A stretch of 64,000 nucleotides of DNA from Capitulum mitella. Lineage: Eukaryota; Arthropoda; Thecostraca; Pollicipedomorpha; Pollicipedidae. Below, in pieces: positions 23,301-29,824 of the stretch. Below the pieces are notes generated by a model, which saw only the letters and a program-made list of their open reading frames with translations, was not told the origin of the DNA and did no database searches. The position numbers and the translations under genes were made by a program. How positions within the stretch are numbered: position 1 is the first letter of the stretch; the number at the start of each line of letters is the position of its first letter. The DNA is taken from assembly GCA_030062745.1 (NCBI GenBank), contig CP099847.1, forward strand, positions 22,718,374-22,782,373, given 5' to 3'.

Positions 23301-26300
23301 CCTTCCCCCCTCCTAACTTATCTCGAGAATCAATGGCCCTATTTCGATCGTTTAGACGGCAGTCGATAGTCCTTTACTAACAGGCCTTGAGTATCTCCTA
23401 TTTGTTTTACCTCATGATTACTGATGGCGTCACAGGTCAGGTCAAAGCCCTAAATTTCATTGGCGTTATCGATCCGGTCAGAAACAAATTAACGGGGTAA
23501 GAATGGTCGAAATCGGCTTCGTTTGGCACCATATAAACTCATTTTGCAGCAACGAACCGTGTTTTTGCAAAAAAGTGACTTCAGGTCAGTCTAGGTCACG
23601 GTATCAAACTCGCTGACAACTTCATCTTGGACCTTTTATATGTCACTGATGTAGAATTTTGAGACAAGCTTATAAATAACATTGGTTGCACTGTATTTGC
23701 AATACTGTCGTTCATCGAGTTAAATTTGTCCGAGAAAAATGCTAATTTGCCAATGCAAAGGTAACACATGACCGACTTTGACCTTGCTTGAAGTCGTTTA
23801 TAAATTGTGCAGCTTGTAACCGATCTTTCTTGTCCCTGATGAATTTCTTGTAAGCCGAGGCAAAAGCAAACGTTGGCAACTGCATTTCAGAGACGTCTTG
23901 CCTCAGACTTCGCTCCATCAGTACGGATTGGACAGAAAACAGCTTTACTTACCATCGCTAGCATTTATCACAAAGGGCACGGTAAGCTTGTGTCATAAAT
24001 ATGCCAACTATTGTAATGATGTTTTTTTTTTGTTACTTGGGCTACATGTTGCGTATGTTTCATCTGCGTGTTGTCTCTCACGAACCGGCTACCACCTCTT
24101 GTTACTACATTGTTAACATCAAGGCAATTTCATGAACAAGTTGCTGAATCTATAAGAGTTTACGTGAATCATAACGATACTGCTAACACCTCTGCATCGT
24201 GAAAAGCGCGACAGAAACGTACGTGTAGGTTTGCCTTACGTATCATGTTTAGGAGATTTTTCACCTTTTCACCATGTTCACGTCTGTCGTGTTTGCATGA
24301 ATCATCCATCACGTTTATTATCATTTCACCGTGTTTATCATGTTTAAAAATATCTGCGAAACTGTGATAAATAACGTTTAAGTGTGCGACATTTAAGGCA
24401 CTGGATACGAATGAAGACCGTCCTTTGTCTTTCGAACAGACCACCGTATCAGCCATTCTGAACCAGTATGACGACGCCGTTGGCTTCGTGAGGAGTCAGC
24501 TGATCAAGCACCTGAGAGCAGTAGAAAAACAACGTCTCAAGGAAGAACTAGAAGAGGAGAGCTTGGAGCTCGAGGCTGAAAGCGCTCCAGGTTAGCGAGA
24601 TGGTCTTAAAGGGGTAGAAATAGCATGTGCACTTGCGTGTTAGATCATAAAGTACATTTTACACCTCCAATGATGCGTGGTGATGCATCATACGTCTTAT
24701 GGTGGTGTAGAGGCCTGATGATTTGTCACAAGCGATGCGTGAGAACTGGTTTTACATGGGTATTCTGACGCTGCTTCCGTGTGTGGAACGTGGTCACTAC
24801 CGGCTGGTGATAAATGTTTGTTTCAACACCACGTGGGGATCTTTGGATTTTTTCTTCTAATTTGGTACACGTGGAGAGCAAGAATGATTGCTAAATGTTG
24901 CAGTGAGATGGGAACTTAGTGTTGCTGACCATTTCTCGTTGTTTTCAGAGGTTTTGAAACAAGACGACGAGCTGGAGCTTTCTTTGCCCGAAGAGGACGA
25001 CTTTGAACCCATAAAAAGCCTTCAAGCCGACGACTTCGACTCCGTGACTGGGGCTCTGGATTTCGTCGTGATCGTTGGATATCTACCCTGTAAATCAAAG
25101 TGTTCTGCTCGGTTAATTTCCGATCGAAGTCCCATTGCTCGGCTAACACGTTCGTTTTCACCAAGCCCGCTGGGTTTTCGCGGGATCAGCTGGCGGTACA
25201 CCAGGCTTTCCGATGAAGCCGCCCACGCGATGTATGTCGTCGCCCACGCGATGGCCTCGTCTGGCCGGTACTGCTGGAAATTCAGTTTGCTCTTCCGGAA
25301 CCGAGACATCGCAATCCCGACCTGATCCGCAGGGTGTGACTGAACTCTGCGGAGCATATATGCCATGGCAGTTGTTCTGGACACGGGGCACATTGCAGCA
25401 CCCCTGTCGCAGCTAATGATCGATAATCATCCCACCGCAAAACTAGACAGGTGATGGTATGAAACTATGATTAATTGGAACCGTCACCTTCTGCTGATAC
25501 CTGTAAGACGCAATGGAAGCTGGAATGTTCCGCTCAAGATTTTTCTAGCGTTTTGTACGTTTTGTTTACGAATTTCGGCTGTAAGCCTTCAAACGAACGG
25601 CGATGGGCTAACGGTCTGCATTAAGCGGAGAGTCTCATGATAAGCTAAGTGTCTAGCTGTTCAGGCCCGACCCAGCCTCTCAAGTGAACCAAAAAGGGAA
25701 AGGTGTTTCCCCAACCACCTGACCAGATGCCAATGATTTTTTTACGCGTCGCCACGTGACGACATGCCACGGCCCCGTCAGCGTCTAGGGGACGGGTGAC
25801 ATTTTACACTTCGAGTCGCCCTGCGCCACCTTCTCCCGAGCGCTCGTGCCCGTCACACACCGGGCACGTGCCGGCGGTGCTTCCAAAGATACACGGATAC
25901 GACAGAGGAACTATGAACGATGCGCCGTCTGGCTTCGGGTGCGGCCTCGGGCGGGCGTTTGACCGCTGCATGGTCCGCCACCCGGCAGGGGACCCCGCCA
26001 GCCGGTCTCTGCTGTGGGAGCTGCGCAGTCTGCCGGCCGACCTGCTGCGGGCCCTGTACAGGCTCAGCTGCCTCGACTGGTCGGACCTCTGCCACCGGCT
26101 CGGAGTCGGCGCGCACCCGCAGGTCCTGGCGTTCGTCGACGGCCGCCGACGGTCAGACAGCGTCCGTCCGACCGGCGCCGCCGTCAAGGAGTTCCTGACC
26201 ATGTGAGTGAGGAGTCAGGAACAACTATCCACTCCGAGCGAGCCTCAGGGAGCTGCTGACCATGTGAGTGAGGAGTCAGGAGCAACTATCCACTCCGAGC

Positions 26301-29300
26301 GGGCCTCAGGGAGCTGCTGACCATGTGAGTGAGGAGTCAGGAGCAACTATCCACTCCGAGCGAGCCTCAGGGAGCTCCTGACCATGTGAGTGAGAAGTCA
26401 GGAACAACTATCCACTCCGAGCGAGCCTCAGGGAGCTCCTGGCCAAGTGAGTTGGCGGTCAGGGACAGTTATCTGCTCCGAACGAGCCTCAGGAAGCTCA
26501 TGGGCAGTAGAGCTGAGAATTCAATATAGTATATATTGTATATATATATTCAATATGTATATATATATTCAATATATAGTGGATGGGCAGTAGAGCTGAG
26601 AATTCGAATTGCTTTTGGGATCTGAATATTCGGATCGAATATTCAACTTTCTTGATGTTTGTGCCATTTCGTCTCAAAGAAGCTATGAGAACATCTAAAA
26701 GTTAGTCTAATTCACTGCTGCCAGAACAAGTTACAGAACGCTGAAGGTGCGGCCGGCGCCGAGCACTGGGTGGACGGCGGCCGGGCGCTGCCGGGGCAGT
26801 GGAGGGGCAGGACGTCAGCGGCAGAATGTTCTGACTGGCAGTCATACTGCTGTGGAACCAGGGGTACAAGCCGCCAACCTTATACGATATCGCGCTTCGG
26901 AATGATTAGTGTGAGGAGAGATGAACATGAGAAAACATCCACCCCAATCTCGACAACGGTACAAGTCTCCCCTCCTGCTCCTTGCCGCCGTGTCCATGGG
27001 CAATATTAGAGCAAGGATTCGGTTCCGCTTGGCCCTCGGTGTTCCTCCTAACCATTCCGTAACACGCACTTCTAGCATGGGCAGTAACACGTGATTTTTG
27101 TGAAAGGTCTTCGTGCAAGTTTTTGCTTCTGCTCAAAGAGAGCAGTTGAGTGTGGGTAAGGTCGTGTTGAGCAAAATGCGTTTAAAAATAACTACATCGT
27201 CTCGACGAAAGCTTCCAGTTTCAGTCACAAAGATAGTATGTGAAGGACTCACTTTGCCGCAGATTCTGGCTTCGATTTTGGACTAGTATGTACCTGTGGT
27301 AATGGAAAAACAGCATGCGTGCAAAAGATCACTGCACATTCCAGTTAAGATACTGAGAGACCGGCTGTTTCTCTGTAGTCTTCCCAATAGCCTATACGAA
27401 AAGAGGCATTGTTAACAGGCTAATATGCACTTTACGGTAGCGTTCAGCTTCGCTCACCGACTGATATCGAGCCGGTATCCTGGCGTCTCTGCAATTCGTT
27501 ACCAGAAACGGAACGAAGGTCAGATTATTCTCGAGGTTACTTATTACTCACGAAATATGACGGTCATTTCCGCGCCACAGCGGGGAGAGGGCGGAGCATG
27601 TCTCAGTAATGTCACTCTCAGCATTGCTCTCATCTATAATGATGTACAGAAGCCAAAACAACGGTGGGCAATGCTCTCATTAGCATTCCGCTTAGTTATA
27701 TATAAAATGACTCGTATTTTCTTCAGATTGTGCAGCGAAATGCAAAAGAGTATTTGACTGCTTGGTTGACATTCGGACGCTTGGCGAATATTCGGATGAA
27801 AATGTGGCATACCAAATAGTCGCTGAATATTCCAAGTATTCAATCAAGGTCCGAACATTCGCCGAAAGCGAATAATCGGCCGGATATTCGAACCATCCTA
27901 ATCCGAATCCTCAGCTCTAGAGGGTAGCCCGCAACAATGGTCTGTTGCGGGCTATCACATCATGCAAATCACGTCATGACTGCGTCACGTCGTAACATGC
28001 AATCACGTCAGACATCGCATCTGTGCGATGTCTGACGTGATTGCATATTCGTCAACCTGGGTTGGATGAGCTGCGTAACATATGAAAATGGAATCTTCGT
28101 GACATTGCGCTGACAGCTGGCAAGTCTTGAATGCGATTATTGTGTCCCATGGTGACATGTTTTTTCGCTGGAGTCGCCACTCGACGACACTTATACTGAA
28201 ACCACGAAAACCAGAATCGTTGAATGACAGGCTGACTTTCGGGTTTGGTTATCTGCCGCAGCGGAACGCCACCAGTGCCTCTGGCGGTGGACGACGCCAC
28301 ACTGGATCTCTGGACGGCCGGCGAGCTGACCGGGTCGCCGCTAGATGGCACTGACAGAGCTCTGCTATTGCCGGCTAGTCTGCACCTGCCTGCCGCCAGC
28401 TTAAGCAGAGTCAGGGGGATAATTCTGGCCGTGACGCTCGATGACAGCGTCTTGCTGCGGAGGTTGGTGACAGAAGGTGGACTGGTTCTTTGGTGCGCCT
28501 TTGCGGAACTTGCGCATGCTCTGAGCTGCGTTGTGCTTTACGTTTCAGCTGCATTAAAATCGTTCATTTCTTCAGGTTTGGTAAGACCGGTGCAATGTGC
28601 ATGAAAAGGAACGACCCATTTCAAACAACAATCGCAGTCGACACTGCAGAGTTGGAGGAGTCCGTCAGCAGATGTACACCCATTCTGGTGAGCGCTGGGC
28701 TCCTTAAGCCAAAGAAACAGGTATTGTCTAGTGTTTGATTGACGTCAACTCAGCAATGACATGCAATGATAATCTTAAGACGTTTCCGCTTGAGGAACAA
28801 CAGCATATATCAGCTACACCGATCTAACTTGCATTTACGTACCACCACGTGTTTCCCGTGTTTCACGAGTAGCATCACTTTCGCTGTGATGGGTCGCTAA
28901 CGCGTCCTGGCATTTTCAGCCCGAATTAACCGAGGAGAAGTTCCAGCGTCTGAAGCGGTCGCAGTGGACGTTCATCCTGTTTAGCGCTCCCGCGGGCTGC
29001 CCGGGCTCGAACACAATGGACCCCCTGACCGTGGCTGTTGGAAGCGTGGCGCTATTGAACGATAACTTCTATTGGATGAACAGGTAGAAAGAACGTCTCC
29101 CGACAGTTGGGTAGATTTCATGGAAGAGTCTTAGAAGCCCAGTCACGTACATCGTGGTTGAAGGTTTCGGCACTACGCAAGTCATTGTAAATCGATGATG
29201 ACCTCGCGTCATAGCTTATTAGAGTACGTGCACAGGGCATCACAGTCCGGGGACCTTTCCCTTTTCATGTTGTGCCATCACATTCTTCGAATCGCAGTGA

Positions 29301-29712
29301 CAGGTGGTGCTGACTTATCATTGGCCTGTCCAAGGTCATTTAACCGCTCTGCCTTGACAAGCAACGCACAGACGCGGCAGAGCGAACGGACAGGTATATA
29401 AGTAAAAAGACAAATAAGAATACGTGACCATTGGCCTACGACATGCGATGTCGTATCTTGCTTGACAGGTGGGACTCCAGGGTCTTTCATGCGCCTTTTT
29501 TGTTTTGTTTTTTTGCGACGACTCATTGCAAAGGTCGTAAGAGATTACGCTGTGTCACCAACTTGAAACAGCGGCCTTTGATTTGTCACCAGTGCAGCTG
29601 CGTCTTCCGTAAGTGTACCAGGGTGGGGAGTTCCGGGTTGGAATCCGGGTTGAGTGGATCAATGAATGTACACACCATTTTTATGATGTAATGGCACATA
29701 TATATGTACGAA

Positions 29713-29771
<59 letters not shown>

Positions 29772-29775
29772 CACA

Positions 29776-29824
<49 letters not shown>

